A DNA stretch of 64,000 nt from Faecalibacterium prausnitzii (GCF_003287495.1 NZ_PRLE01000006.1:62001-126000); one strand, 5' to 3'; positions 14,842 to 23,193 are shown, counted from the stretch's first letter. A program made the numbers and translations. The notes: generated from the sequence alone by a model not told the origin.

Positions 14842-17409
14842 ATGCGTTTACTGGTCATTGACGGCAACAGCATTGCCAACCGTGCGTTTTTTGGCATCAA
14901 GCTGCTGACCACCAAGGACGGCCGCTATACCAACGCCATTTATGGCTTTTTGAATATCCTGCTCTCCCTGCTCAAGGAGTGCGACCCCGACGAGGTGGCC
15001 GTGGCGTTCGACCTGCGGGCCCCCACGTTCCGCCACAAGATGTATGACGGCTACAAGGCCACCCGCCACGGGATGCCCGAAGAGCTGGCCCAGCAGATGC
15101 CGGTGCTGAAAGAGCTTCTGGCCGACCTGGGCTACCGCGCCGTGACGGCCGAGGGCTGGGAGGCCGACGACATTCTGGGCACCCTGGCTGCTGCCTGCGA
15201 CGCCCGCAAGGACGACTGCTACCTGGCCACCGGAGACCGCGACAGCCTGCAGCTGGTGAGCGAGAGCACCACCGTACTGCTGGCCGCCACCGCCATGGGC
15301 CGGAGCAAGACCATCCCCATGGATGTGGACGCCATCCACGAGAAATACGGCATTGAGCCCAAACAGCTCATCGAGGTGAAGAGCCTGATGGGCGACACCT
15401 CCGATAACATCCCCGGCGTGCGGGGCATCGGGGAAAAAACAGCCCTGAACCTGGTGCAGAAATTCGGCACGCTGGAAAATGTTTACGCCCACATCGACGA
15501 CCCCGTCATCAAGCCCAAGCAGCGGGAGCATCTCTTGGAGTGCAAGGCAGATGCCGAGCTGAGCCATGTGTTGGGCACCATCCGCACCGACGCCCCCATT
15601 GAGACGGCTGAGGGTGCCTATAAAGTGGGCGAGGGCAACAAGGCCGAGGCCGTGCGGCTGCTGCAGGAGCTGGAGATCCACTCCCTCATCCCCCGGTTCG
15701 GGCTGGACAACGTGGCTCCGGCCACGGCCCCCGAGGAAGTGCCCACGGAAGAAGCCGAGATCGGCATTCTGCCCCTGACCCCCGCCGGGCATTATCTGGT
15801 GGCCGCCCGCCCCGCCGTGATGGGCAAACAGGGCGCCAAAAATGTCATCGTCCAGCCGGAGGCCTGGTACGCCGTGCAGGACAGGACCGTTTACCCCCTG
15901 AGCGACGACGAGCTGGTCCGCCTGCTGGATGACCCCGCCGTGACGCTGGACGTCTTCTACTCCGCCCCCCTCTACGCCAAGGCCATGGCGGCCGGTGGCT
16001 GGGGCAGCAGCATCGTCTGGGACGGCAAGCTGGCCGCCTATCTGCTGGACGCCTCGGCCTCCAAGTATCAGATCTCGGAGCTGGCCGTGAGCTACCGCGC
16101 CAAGGCAGCGTTCACCTGCGAGGAGTGGCCGGATGCCGGATCCCTGGCGGATCTGTTTGCCAGGATGAAAGCCGAGATCACGGCCTGCGGCGAGGACGAC
16201 CTGTACCATGACATCGAGTTCCCGCTGGCCCAGGTGCTGGCCGATATGACCCGCACCGGCATTCTGGTGGACAAAGGCGGCATTGAGGAGTTTGGCGTCC
16301 GGATGCGCACCGAGCTGGCCCAGGTGCTGGGCCGCATCCAGATGGAGACCGGCAGCACCAGTTTCAACCCCAACAGCCCAAAGCAGCTGGGCGAGATGCT
16401 CTTTGATACCCTGGGCCTGCCCCACGGCAAAAAGACCCAGCGTGGCTGGTCCACGGACGCCGAGACGCTGGAAGCACTGCGGGATTACCCGCTGGTGGAA
16501 GACATTTTACAATACCGTGCCTACCAGAAGCTGAACTCCACCTATGTGGAGGGTCTGCTGAAAGTCATCGGCGAGGATGGCCGCATCCACACCCGGTTCA
16601 ACCAGACCGAGGCCCGCACCGGCCGCCTCTCCTCCGATAACCCCAACCTGCAGAACATCCCCATCCGCACCGAGCTGGGCAGCCAGCTGCGGGCCTACTT
16701 TATTGCAAAGCCGGGCTGCGTGCTGGTGGACGCCGATTACAGCCAGATCGAGCTGCGTATCCTGGCCCATGTCACCGGCGACGAGCACATGCAGAACGCG
16801 TTCCGCAGCGGGGAGGATATCCACCGCAGCACCGCCGCCAAAATTTACGGCATCCCCCAGAGCGAGGTAACGCCCCGGCTGCGCTCCTCCGCCAAGGCCA
16901 TCAACTTTGGCATCATGTACGGCAAGGGGGCCTACAGCCTTTCCAAGGACATCGGTGTCTCGGTGAAAGAGGCTGACGCGTTCCTCAAAAACTATCTGGC
17001 CGCGTTTCCCAAAGTGGACGGCTACATGGAAAAGACCATTGCCGACGCCAAGGACTGCGGCTATGTTTCCACCCTGTTCGGCCGCCGCCGCGCCCTGCCG
17101 GAGCTGAGCAGCTCCAACCGGAACATCCGGGCCAGCGGCGAGCGGATGGCCCGCAACACCCCCATCCAGGGCACCGCTGCCGACGTCATCAAGCTGGCCA
17201 TGGTGCGGGTCTGGCGGCGGCTGCGGGACGAAAAAATGGAGAGCCGCCTCATCCTGACCGTCCACGATGAGCTCATCGTGGAAGCGCCGGAGGCCGAGGC
17301 GGCCAAGGCAGCCTCCATCCTGCGGGAAGAGATGGAGGGCTGTGTACACTATGCTGTGCCCCTGAGCACCGAGGTGCATGAGGGCAAAAACTGGCTGGAG
17401 GCCCATTAA
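14842..17409 (+). CDS. polA: DNA polymerase I
   Basis: 855 residues. Repair and Okazaki-fragment polymerase. Residues 1-290 are the 5'-3' exonuclease (IDGNSIANRAFF, EADDILGTLA, TGDRDSLQLV, KSLMGDTSDNIPGV). The next 200 residues occupy the place of the 3'-5' exonuclease but lack the DEDD acidic motifs, so proofreading is probably absent, as in Bacillus PolA. The polymerase domain has motif A VDADYSQIELR (630-637), motif B RSSAKAINFGIMYGKGAY and motif C VHDEL (H808-D809-E810). It is followed six bases later by tsaD. A -10-like TATACT lies near 14799. Confidence 0.98.
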   Translation: MRLLVIDGNSIANRAFFGIKLLTTKDGRYTNAIYGFLNILLSLLKECDPDEVAVAFDLRAPTFRHKMYDGYKATRHGMPEELAQQMPVLKELLADLGYRAVTAEGWEADDILGTLAAACDARKDDCYLATGDRDSLQLVSESTTVLLAATAMGRSKTIPMDVDAIHEKYGIEPKQLIEVKSLMGDTSDNIPGVRGIGEKTALNLVQKFGTLENVYAHIDDPVIKPKQREHLLECKADAELSHVLGTIRTDAPIETAEGAYKVGEGNKAEAVRLLQELEIHSLIPRFGLDNVAPATAPEEVPTEEAEIGILPLTPAGHYLVAARPAVMGKQGAKNVIVQPEAWYAVQDRTVYPLSDDELVRLLDDPAVTLDVFYSAPLYAKAMAAGGWGSSIVWDGKLAAYLLDASASKYQISELAVSYRAKAAFTCEEWPDAGSLADLFARMKAEITACGEDDLYHDIEFPLAQVLADMTRTGILVDKGGIEEFGVRMRTELAQVLGRIQMETGSTSFNPNSPKQLGEMLFDTLGLPHGKKTQRGWSTDAETLEALRDYPLVEDILQYRAYQKLNSTYVEGLLKVIGEDGRIHTRFNQTEARTGRLSSDNPNLQNIPIRTELGSQLRAYFIAKPGCVLVDADYSQIELRILAHVTGDEHMQNAFRSGEDIHRSTAAKIYGIPQSEVTPRLRSSAKAINFGIMYGKGAYSLSKDIGVSVKEADAFLKNYLAAFPKVDGYMEKTIADAKDCGYVSTLFGRRRALPELSSSNRNIRASGERMARNTPIQGTAADVIKLAMVRVWRRLRDEKMESRLILTVHDELIVEAPEAEAAKAASILREEMEGCVHYAVPLSTEVHEGKNWLEAH

Positions 17410-17415
17410 ACTGTT

Positions 17416-18423
17416 ATGATCGTATTAGGAATCGAATCCACCTGCGACGAGACCGCCGCATCCCTCGTGGAGGACGGGCGGCATCTGCTGAGCAACGTCA
17501 TCTCCACCAGTGTGAAAGAACAGGCGCTCTACGGCGGCGTTGTGCCCGAGATCGCCAGCCGCCGCCACTGCGAGTTCATCAGCGCCACCGTCAAAAAGGC
17601 CCTGCTGGACGCCGGTAAGACCATCGACGACGTGGACGCTGTGGCCGTCACCTTTGCACCCGGCCTCATCGGCGCGGTGCTGGTGGGCGTCAACTTTGCC
17701 AAGGGGCTGGCCTACTCGGCGGGCAAACCGCTGGTGCCCGTGCATCACCTGCGGGGGCACATTGCAGCCCTTTACCTCACCCACCCGGAGCTCAAGCCGC
17801 CGTTCCTCTGCCTCGTGGCCTCCGGCGGCCACAGCCACATTGTGGAAGTGCTGGACTACACCCACTACCACATTCTGGGCCACACTGTGGACGACGCGGC
17901 CGGCGAAGCCTTTGACAAGGTGGCCCGGACGCTGGGCCTGCCCTACCCCGGCGGCCCCAGCGTGGCCAACGCCGCCAAGACCGGCAACCCCAAAGCCTAC
18001 CGCCTGCCCGTGCCCCATGTGGAGGGCAAATACAACGTGAGCTTCTCCGGCCTCAAAACCGCCGTGCTGAACGAAGTGAATCAGGCCCAGATGAAAGGCA
18101 CGGAGGTCCATGTGCCCGACCTGGCCGCCAGCTTTCAGGAGCGCATTGCAGGCATTCTGGCCGAAAAGCTGCTGCTGGCCGCGGCCGACACCGGAGCCAA
18201 GCAGGTCTGTCTGGCGGGCGGCGTGGCTGCCAACGGACGGCTGCGCCAGCTGGTGAACGATGGGGCCCAGAAGCTGGGTGCTAAGGTCTACCTGCCGGAG
18301 CTCAAGTTCTGCGGGGACAACGGTGCCATGATCGCCGCTCAAGGATATTACCAGTACATGGCCGGGCACACCGCCGGGCTGGAGCTCAACGGCCTGCCCA
18401 CCCTGCCCATTGATTACGAATAA
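17416..18423 (+). CDS. tsaD: tRNA threonylcarbamoyladenosine transferase TsaD
   Basis: 335 residues. TsaD transfers the threonylcarbamoyl group to A37 of ANN-reading tRNAs, together with TsaB, TsaE and TsaC, which are not in this window. The ASKHA/ASHA fold is seen in LGIESTCDETAASLV, the metal site HHLRGHIAALY (H111 and H115), SGGHSHIV and the C-terminal LAGGVAANGRLRQ and KFCGDNGAMIA. Length is normal. It starts six bases after the polA stop, so the two are co-transcribed, and a strong terminator follows. Confidence 0.97.
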   Translation: MIVLGIESTCDETAASLVEDGRHLLSNVISTSVKEQALYGGVVPEIASRRHCEFISATVKKALLDAGKTIDDVDAVAVTFAPGLIGAVLVGVNFAKGLAYSAGKPLVPVHHLRGHIAALYLTHPELKPPFLCLVASGGHSHIVEVLDYTHYHILGHTVDDAAGEAFDKVARTLGLPYPGGPSVANAAKTGNPKAYRLPVPHVEGKYNVSFSGLKTAVLNEVNQAQMKGTEVHVPDLAASFQERIAGILAEKLLLAAADTGAKQVCLAGGVAANGRLRQLVNDGAQKLGAKVYLPELKFCGDNGAMIAAQGYYQYMAGHTAGLELNGLPTLPIDYE

Positions 18424-18445
18424 GACGAATAAGCAGATACGCAAA

Positions 18446-18476
18446 AACGAGGAGCCGCAAGGCTCCTCGTTTTTTA
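18446..18476 (+). terminator. Terminator after tsaD
   Basis: ACGAGGAGCC / GGCTCCTCGT with a GCAA tetraloop, then TTTTTT. Confidence 0.93.
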
Positions 18477-18483
18477 TGCTCTG

Positions 18484-19320
18484 TTACTGGATGTCTTTGC
18501 CAAAGTAGAGGCCCACTTCTCCGATCTTCTTTTTGCGGAGGAGGAAGAAAGTGGGGATGAGATAGACCAGCACGGAAAGCAGCATGGTGGAATCGTAGCT
18601 GCTCACGGCAGTGGACATATTCTCGGTGCCATACAGGCCGCCCGCCAGCAGAGAGGCGGCGTCCTGCGCTCCATGCAGGAAAACCAGCACCCACAGGTTG
18701 CCCGTGCGGAAGTAGATGGCCGCAAACAGCACGCCCAGCGAGCCCGCAAACACGCACTGCATCAGCACGCCAAAGGGAGCGCTGGACAGGATGTTGGTCA
18801 GGTGCGCCCCGCCGAAAAAAAGCCCGGACAGCAGGCAGGCTTTCCAGATGCCCGCACGGCTGGTGCCAAAGTGCTCCAGCAGGGTCTGGGCGATGACGCC
18901 CCGGAAGAGAAATTCCTCCGCCACGCCCACCGTGAACATCCCGATGAAATACCACGCGATCTGCCAGCCGGTGCGCAGGGGCCGGTCGGTCGGCATCCCG
19001 AACAGCAGCTTGCCGTAGAGGGTGTAGCAGATCATGGCAAAGGGGAACATGCCCACCAGGATGCCATTGAAAAAGCCGCTGCCCCGGCGGCGGAGCAGCC
19101 CCAGATTGTCGGTCTTCTTTAAAAAGAACACGGCCACCAGCGCTCCCAGCAGCTCCTGAATGGCGCTGAGGAAATAATCGTCCACCCGGGTCAAGTCCAC
19201 TCCCAGTAGGGCCAGCAGCAGGACCAGCAGCACCGGCACCACCATCAGCACGGCAAGGAACACCACTTCCGTCAGCAGGCAGTACCCCACCGGGTGCGCC
19301 CTGCGCAAGCGTTTCAACAT
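18484..19320 (-). CDS. CPBP-family intramembrane metalloprotease
   Basis: 278 residues with about seven to eight membrane segments. The three CPBP (Abi/CAAX-protease) motifs are present: AEEFLFRG (E135, E136, R140), FFGGAHLTN (histidine) and the later HGAQD. Such proteins cleave within membranes or act in bacteriocin self-immunity; the substrate is unknown. The ATG at 19320 has GGGAGG eight bases upstream and is preferred over a TTG six bases further up. No bacteriocin genes are seen nearby. Confidence 0.9.
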   Translation of the reverse strand: MLKRLRRAHPVGYCLLTEVVFLAVLMVVPVLLVLLLALLGVDLTRVDDYFLSAIQELLGALVAVFFLKKTDNLGLLRRRGSGFFNGILVGMFPFAMICYTLYGKLLFGMPTDRPLRTGWQIAWYFIGMFTVGVAEEFLFRGVIAQTLLEHFGTSRAGIWKACLLSGLFFGGAHLTNILSSAPFGVLMQCVFAGSLGVLFAAIYFRTGNLWVLVFLHGAQDAASLLAGGLYGTENMSTAVSSYDSTMLLSVLVYLIPTFFLLRKKKIGEVGLYFGKDIQ

Positions 19321-19425
19321 CAGCAAAACCTCCCGTTCATTCGTGGCTCTATTCTAACATACTTTTCCATCCGGCGCAAATTTCCACACCCGGAAAACGG
19401 GCTGCGAAAAAATCCGAAAAAATGG

Positions 19426-19454
19426 TTGACAACCACCGGGCAATATAGTATAAT
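19426..19454 (+). promoter_or_regulatory. Consensus promoter of the tRNA-Gln/tRNA-Pro unit
   Basis: Perfect TTGACA (19426-19431), 17-base spacer, perfect TATAAT (19449-19454), as expected for a strong stable-RNA promoter. Confidence 0.93.
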
Positions 19455-19498
19455 ATCCCTTGTCAGCGGCGGACACCGCTCCTGACAAAACCGAATAT

Positions 19499-19572
19499 TG
19501 GGGATTTGCATAGTGGTAGTGCGGTAGACTCTGACTCTACTTGTGGGAGTTCGATTCTCTCATCCCCAACCA
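19499..19572 (+). tRNA. tRNA-Gln (anticodon CTG)
   Basis: Cloverleaf read by eye: acceptor TGGGGAT/ATCCCCA, D stem GCAT/GTGC, anticodon stem GTAGA/TCTAC with loop CTCTGAC (anticodon CTG), T stem GGGAG/CTCTC around TTCGATT. The 3' CCA is encoded. Confidence 0.93.
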
Positions 19573-19600
19573 AACCGCAGTCAATTGGCTGCGGTATTTT

Positions 19601-19673
19601 CGGGGCATAGCGCAGTTGGTAGCGCGCCTCGTTCGGGACGAGGAGGCCGTGGGTTCAAATCCCGCTGCTCCGA
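19601..19673 (+). tRNA. tRNA-Pro (anticodon CGG)
   Basis: Acceptor CGGGGCA/TGCTCCG (one GU pair), D arm GCGC..GCGC, anticodon stem CCTCG/CGAGG with loop TTCGGGA (anticodon CGG), T stem GTGGG/CCCGC with TTCAAAT. CCA is not encoded. Transcribed with tRNA-Gln. Confidence 0.93.
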
Positions 19674-19676
19674 CTG

Positions 19677-19716
19677 AAAAAACACGTTGATTCTTCGTGA
19701 GTCAACGTGTTTTTTG
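19677..19716 (+). terminator. Terminator of the tRNA unit
   Basis: AACACGTTGA pairs with TCAACGTGTT, with A and T runs on the two sides (TTTTTTG after). Confidence 0.9.
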
Positions 19717-19726
19717 TTTTCCTCTA

Positions 19727-19755
19727 TTGACACCCGCCTCATTGGGGAATATTCT
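19727..19755 (+). promoter_or_regulatory. Promoter of the phosphofructokinase gene
   Basis: TTGACA (19727-19732), 17-base spacer, TATTCT (19750-19755). Confidence 0.75.
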
Positions 19756-19815
19756 TATAGTAGCATTTGTGCCCCGCCCGCGCGGGTAAAATTGAGGAAA
19801 CGAGGGATTTGCAGA

Positions 19816-20895
19816 ATGAAAAAACGTGTTGGTATCCTGACCTCCGGCGGCGACTGCCCGGGCCTGAACGCCACCATCCGCGGCGTTGCCAAGGCGCTGT
19901 ATGCCCGCATGGGCGAAAATGTCCAGATCGTGGGCATTCTCAACGGCTATCACGGCCTCATCACCGGGGAATACAAGGAGATGACTCAGGACGATTTCCG
20001 GGGCATCCTGACGCTGGGCGGCACCATTCTGGGCACCAAGCGCACCCCCTTTAAGATGATGCGGGTGGTGGAAGACGACAACATTGATAAAGTGGCCGCC
20101 ATGAAGCGTACCTATAAGGAAGCCGGCCTCGACTGCCTGCTCTGCCTGGGCGGTAACGGCACCCACAAAACGGCCAATCTCCTCTCCCAGGAGGGGCTCA
20201 ACATCATCGGCCTGCCCAAAACCATCGACAACGACATCTACGGCACCGACGTAACGTTCGGCTTCCACACCGCTGTGGACATCGCCACCGACGTCATCGA
20301 CCGCATCCACACCACGGCAGGCAGCCACAGCCGCGTGATGTGCATTGAGATCATGGGCAACAAGGCAGGCTGGCTGACCCTCTACTCCGGCATTGCAGGC
20401 GGTGCGGACATCATCCTCATCCCCGAGAAACCCTACGACATCGACCGGGTCTGCGACGCCGTGGAGCGCCGGGCAAAGCGGGGCTCCAACTTCTCCATCC
20501 TGGCCGTGGCCGAGGGCGCTTACAATTGCGAGGAAGCCAAGATGAAGCGGAAAGAGTGGATGGCAAAGCGGCTGGCAGCCGGGACCGGCACCACCGCCAC
20601 CAACCGCATCGCCGCCGCCATTGAGAAAAAGACCGGCATGGAGACCCGTGTCTGCATCCCGGGCCACATGCAGCGCGGCGGCAGCCCCAGCGCCTATGAC
20701 CGTGTGTTGGCCACCGAGTTTGGCAGTTATGCCGCCAAGCTGGTGGAGATCGAGCGGTACGGCGTGACCGTGGCCATGCTCAACGGCCATGTCACCGAGA
20801 ACCGTCTTGCCGATATTGCCGGCAAGACCCGCAACGTGCCCGATAACTGCGAGCTGCTCACCGTGGCCCGCCGCATGGGCATCAGCATGGGCTGA
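19816..20895 (+). CDS. pfkA: 6-phosphofructokinase, mixed ATP/PPi-type sequence
   Basis: 359 residues. It phosphorylates fructose-6-phosphate in glycolysis. Family signatures are LTSGGDCPGLNATIRG, LGGNGTHKTANLL, PKTIDND and HMQRGGSPSA. Relative to E. coli PfkA, the position equal to G104 is glycine (G115, ATP-like) while the position equal to G124 is lysine (K135, as in PPi and actinomycete-type enzymes), and the preceding aspartate 103 is replaced by asparagine (N114). So the phosphoryl donor cannot be called with certainty. The start ATG at 19816 gives the family N-terminus; the frame is open far upstream without a better site. Confidence 0.93.
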   Translation: MKKRVGILTSGGDCPGLNATIRGVAKALYARMGENVQIVGILNGYHGLITGEYKEMTQDDFRGILTLGGTILGTKRTPFKMMRVVEDDNIDKVAAMKRTYKEAGLDCLLCLGGNGTHKTANLLSQEGLNIIGLPKTIDNDIYGTDVTFGFHTAVDIATDVIDRIHTTAGSHSRVMCIEIMGNKAGWLTLYSGIAGGADIILIPEKPYDIDRVCDAVERRAKRGSNFSILAVAEGAYNCEEAKMKRKEWMAKRLAAGTGTTATNRIAAAIEKKTGMETRVCIPGHMQRGGSPSAYDRVLATEFGSYAAKLVEIERYGVTVAMLNGHVTENRLADIAGKTRNVPDNCELLTVARRMGISMG

Positions 20896-20930
20896 ACGCC
20901 TCTCCCCTGCTGTCATTTTTTCTGATACGG

Positions 20931-20970
20931 AAGCCCCCGCCGGAAAACAAACTCCGGCGGGGGCTTTTTG
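20931..20970 (+). terminator. Terminator after phosphofructokinase
   Basis: AAGCCCCCGCCGGA / TCCGGCGGGGGCTT stem followed by TTTTG. Confidence 0.92.
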
Positions 20971-21049
20971 CGTGCAAAACGGGCAGGGCAGGCGTTCCGC
21001 TGTTCGGACGGCTCATTTTGCTCTTTTGTAGATCGAAACGCATCCGTGC

Positions 21050-22000
21050 TCAGCGAGGCAGCTCCTCCACCACCGGTTCTGCCGGGGGCGGCGTCAGGGT
21101 GGAGTGCTCCACCACAAACTTTGCCGCCCGGTTGGCGGCCATGCCCTGCCGCAGCTTCCGGGCGTCGTTGGCGGGGAACGTCTTCTCCCCCTGCTTTTTC
21201 ACGTCCCAAGCGGCCAGCGCAGTGGCCACCTCGGCCTCGGTGGGCCAGAGGTGTTCTTTCCCTGCTACCAGCAGCAGGCCCAGCCGGCTGCGGAGCTTCC
21301 GCTCGGCGTCTGCATGGAGCTGCTGGCGGAACTCCTCCACGGTCTGGCCCTGCACTTTTAAGTATTGGTCAAAATTGATGTTGTTGGCCTGCATCCGCAG
21401 GTTGAACTGCCGCTGCTCGGCAAAGTAGTTGCCGGCCACCAATTGCTTGGGCAGCGGGCCCTTGACCTCATTGCCCAGTTGGGCCACCAGCTCCCGCTCG
21501 GCCAGCATTTTGCCCTGCTCACAGCGCTTGGCGTACAGCTCCCGGGTCACCCGCTCCCGCAGGGCCTGCTTGCCTGCGGCATCGGCGGCACGATCCTCAT
21601 CGCCATGGAAACGGTTGATCTCCAATTCAATGGTCAGCTCCCGCAGAGGCCGGGGCTGGATGGGCTGCACAAAGCCGGTGTACCGGCCCAGCTCCAGCGG
21701 CGGCACGCAGAAGAACTGCGCCCCGGCCCGGAATCCCTCGGCCCGGTTGACGGCCAGCAGTTCAAAGTCCGGGTCCGTGACCGGGAGGAGCTTGTGGTTT
21801 TCCACCAGTTCCGCGTACAACGGGGAAAATCCCGTTAAAATGGCCCGGTTGACGGCCGCCGCCATCAAATCTTCCTCGTCGGCGGGCGGGTTCTCCCCCG
21901 CCTGCTCGGCCGCAATGGCCTCTTCCAGCTCCTGAGCCGATGCCGTAAACACCACCCGGCAGTCGCCGGGCTCGGCCATTCCAAAGTGTTCCAGTTTCAT
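21050..22000 (-). CDS. Trigger-factor-like chaperone without PPIase domain
   Basis: 316 residues. Residues 1-105 follow the Trigger_N layout (RVVFTASAQELEEAI, DLMAAAVNRAI, LVENHKLLPVTDPDFELL, then PPLELGRYTGF), but the ribosome-docking GFRxGK loop is missing and no FKBP domain follows. The rest matches the trigger factor C-terminal arms (LPKQLVAGNYFAEQRQFNLR, NFDQYLKVQGQTVEEFRQQL, KLRSRLGLLLVAGKE). It therefore looks like a trimmed trigger factor (normal length about 430) that holds client proteins without binding the ribosome in the usual way. AAGGAGG precedes the ATG. It follows the DUF3592-like gene by 12 bases. The homology is by eye. Confidence 0.75.
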   Translation of the reverse strand: MKLEHFGMAEPGDCRVVFTASAQELEEAIAAEQAGENPPADEEDLMAAAVNRAILTGFSPLYAELVENHKLLPVTDPDFELLAVNRAEGFRAGAQFFCVPPLELGRYTGFVQPIQPRPLRELTIELEINRFHGDEDRAADAAGKQALRERVTRELYAKRCEQGKMLAERELVAQLGNEVKGPLPKQLVAGNYFAEQRQFNLRMQANNINFDQYLKVQGQTVEEFRQQLHADAERKLRSRLGLLLVAGKEHLWPTEAEVATALAAWDVKKQGEKTFPANDARKLRQGMAANRAAKFVVEHSTLTPPPAEPVVEELPR

Positions 22001-22012
22001 GGTGTATCCTCC

Positions 22013-22390
22013 TTACAGCCGCGCAAAGCCAGCCATCAGCACCAGCAGCACCACGCCCAGCACGGCGTACAGCACCTCGGCCCCCAGCACGGCCTTGTCG
22101 CCCTCGACATACATCTTTTCCAGATCGTCGGGATCATAATATAAGGTAACGGTCTCGCCCTCGGCAAAGCCCTTGCCTTTGGCGGCTTTGGGGTAATGCA
22201 GCCGGTGGCTGCCGCCTGCCGTCTCAAACTCCAGCACATAGGCCGCGCCGTGCCGGCTCTGGGCCAGCCCCGCCACCCGGGCGGAAACTTTCTGCCCTTT
22301 GGTGCAGAGTTTATGCCGCTGGGCCCGGCTGCGCAGCGCCATGTAGAACATGAGCACCGCACCCAGAATAAAGATGATGAAGTTGAACAT
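22013..22390 (-). CDS. DUF3592-like membrane protein
   Basis: 125 residues with one membrane segment at each end (FNFIIFILGAVLMFYMAL and AEVLYAVLGVVLLVLMAG) and a soluble beta-rich centre (GQKVSARVAGLAQ, GETVTLYYDPDDLEKMYVEG). The 'V.L.YDP.dp' pattern fits the DUF3592 family, whose function is unknown. The ATG at 22390 follows GAGGGA. It is the first gene of a two-gene unit with the trigger-factor-like protein. Confidence 0.72.
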   Translation of the reverse strand: MFNFIIFILGAVLMFYMALRSRAQRHKLCTKGQKVSARVAGLAQSRHGAAYVLEFETAGGSHRLHYPKAAKGKGFAEGETVTLYYDPDDLEKMYVEGDKAVLGAEVLYAVLGVVLLVLMAGFARL

Positions 22391-22551
22391 TCCGGATTCC
22401 CTCGTTCTTTGTTTTTTGGCCCGCCGGAGCCTGCGCTCACACGGGCAGCCTCTATTGTACCATACTTTGCGCAAAATTTCGCCCCGAAAGTGCCCTCCGA
22501 CGTGCAAAAATTTCGCCCGGAAATTTTGTCAGAAAAAATCGAAAAGAATGC

Positions 22552-22579
22552 TTGACATTTCCGGAATCCATGGTATAAT
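22552..22579 (+). promoter_or_regulatory. Promoter of tRNA-Leu
   Basis: TTGACA (22552-22557), 16-base spacer, TATAAT (22574-22579). Confidence 0.92.
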
Positions 22580-22624
22580 TATCAACGTTCCGAGCCGAAC
22601 GGCTCACGGACAAAAACAAAATAA

Positions 22625-22708
22625 GCGGATATGGCGGAATTGGCAGACGCGTTAGATTCAGGTTCTAATCGGGGCAACTCGGTGGAGGTTCAAGTCCTCT
22701 TATCCGCA
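22625..22708 (+). tRNA. tRNA-Leu (anticodon CAG)
   Basis: 84 bases with a long variable arm. Acceptor GCGGATA/TATCCGC, anticodon stem TTAGA/TCTAA with loop TTCAGGT (anticodon CAG), variable arm around CGGGGCAACTCGG, T loop TTCAAGT. CCA is not encoded. The last 19 bases plus two are repeated in inverted form three times downstream. Confidence 0.94.
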
Positions 22709-22711
22709 CTT

Positions 22712-22745
22712 GAAAAACTCAGCACAATGTGCTGAGTTTTTCTTT
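22712..22745 (+). terminator. Terminator of tRNA-Leu
   Basis: AAAAACTCAGCACA / TGTGCTGAGTTTTT stem with T run. Confidence 0.9.
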
Positions 22746-23192
22746 TTGTGCGGATAAGAGGACTTGAACAGCACGGCCACGCCGCAGGCGGGGCAACCAA
22801 CAGCCCAGTGGGCTGTTGGTTAGTGCGCGGTTCCTAGAGATTTAGGAATGTCTAACAAGAGGACTACCGTGAAGTGCGGATAAGAGGACTTGAAAGGGCG
22901 ACGGTGCGCAGCACCGGAACCAAAGCCCCAGTGGAGCTTTGGTTAGCCCGTGGTTGGTGGAGTCCAGGAACGTCTACCGGGAGGACTGCCGTGAAGTGCG
23001 GATAAGAGGACTTGCAGCGGAGCTGACCGCCGCCAGTGGCGGAAACAGGGAAGCGAGGCTGGGGCCACGCTCCGATTTTTCAAAGCCCGCTCTAGGGCTG
23101 TAGAAAAATCGGCAAGCGCAACCCGGGACAGCACGGCCACGCCGCAGGCGGCTTAAGGAGCTATTTTGCAACTGCCCCTTTTCTTTATGAAC
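22746..23192. other. Non-coding repeat-rich region between tRNA-Leu and purA
   Basis: About 450 bases with no credible gene. Besides the three tRNA-derived boxes it holds a 24-base segment (starting ACAGCACGGCCACG) present identically at 22768-22791 and 23128-23151, and a hairpin CCGATTTTT..AAAAATCGG near 23070-23112. It could be a remnant of mobile DNA or a non-coding RNA locus. Confidence 0.7.
22748..23014. repeat. Tandem ~124-base repeat carrying inverted tRNA-Leu 3' ends
   Basis: Three boxes, GTGCGGATAAGAGGACTTG, at 22748, 22874 and 22996 (periods 126 and 122). The box is the exact reverse complement of the T-loop and acceptor 3' side of the tRNA-Leu just upstream (22689-22709). The two complete units also share a central hairpin (AACCAAC..GTTGGTT at about 22793-22821 and AACCAAAG..CTTTGGTT at about 22918-22944) and an end segment ending AGGACTNCCGTGAA. 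The third box begins a different sequence. No protein reading frame is convincing here. Confidence 0.85.
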
Positions 23193-23193
23193 C

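Noticed and set aside
22743-23192. CRISPR array or prophage attachment site after tRNA-Leu
   Set aside because: Only three boxes with about 100-base spacing and internal hairpins, no cas genes; the tRNA-derived copies are inverted and no integrase is nearby.
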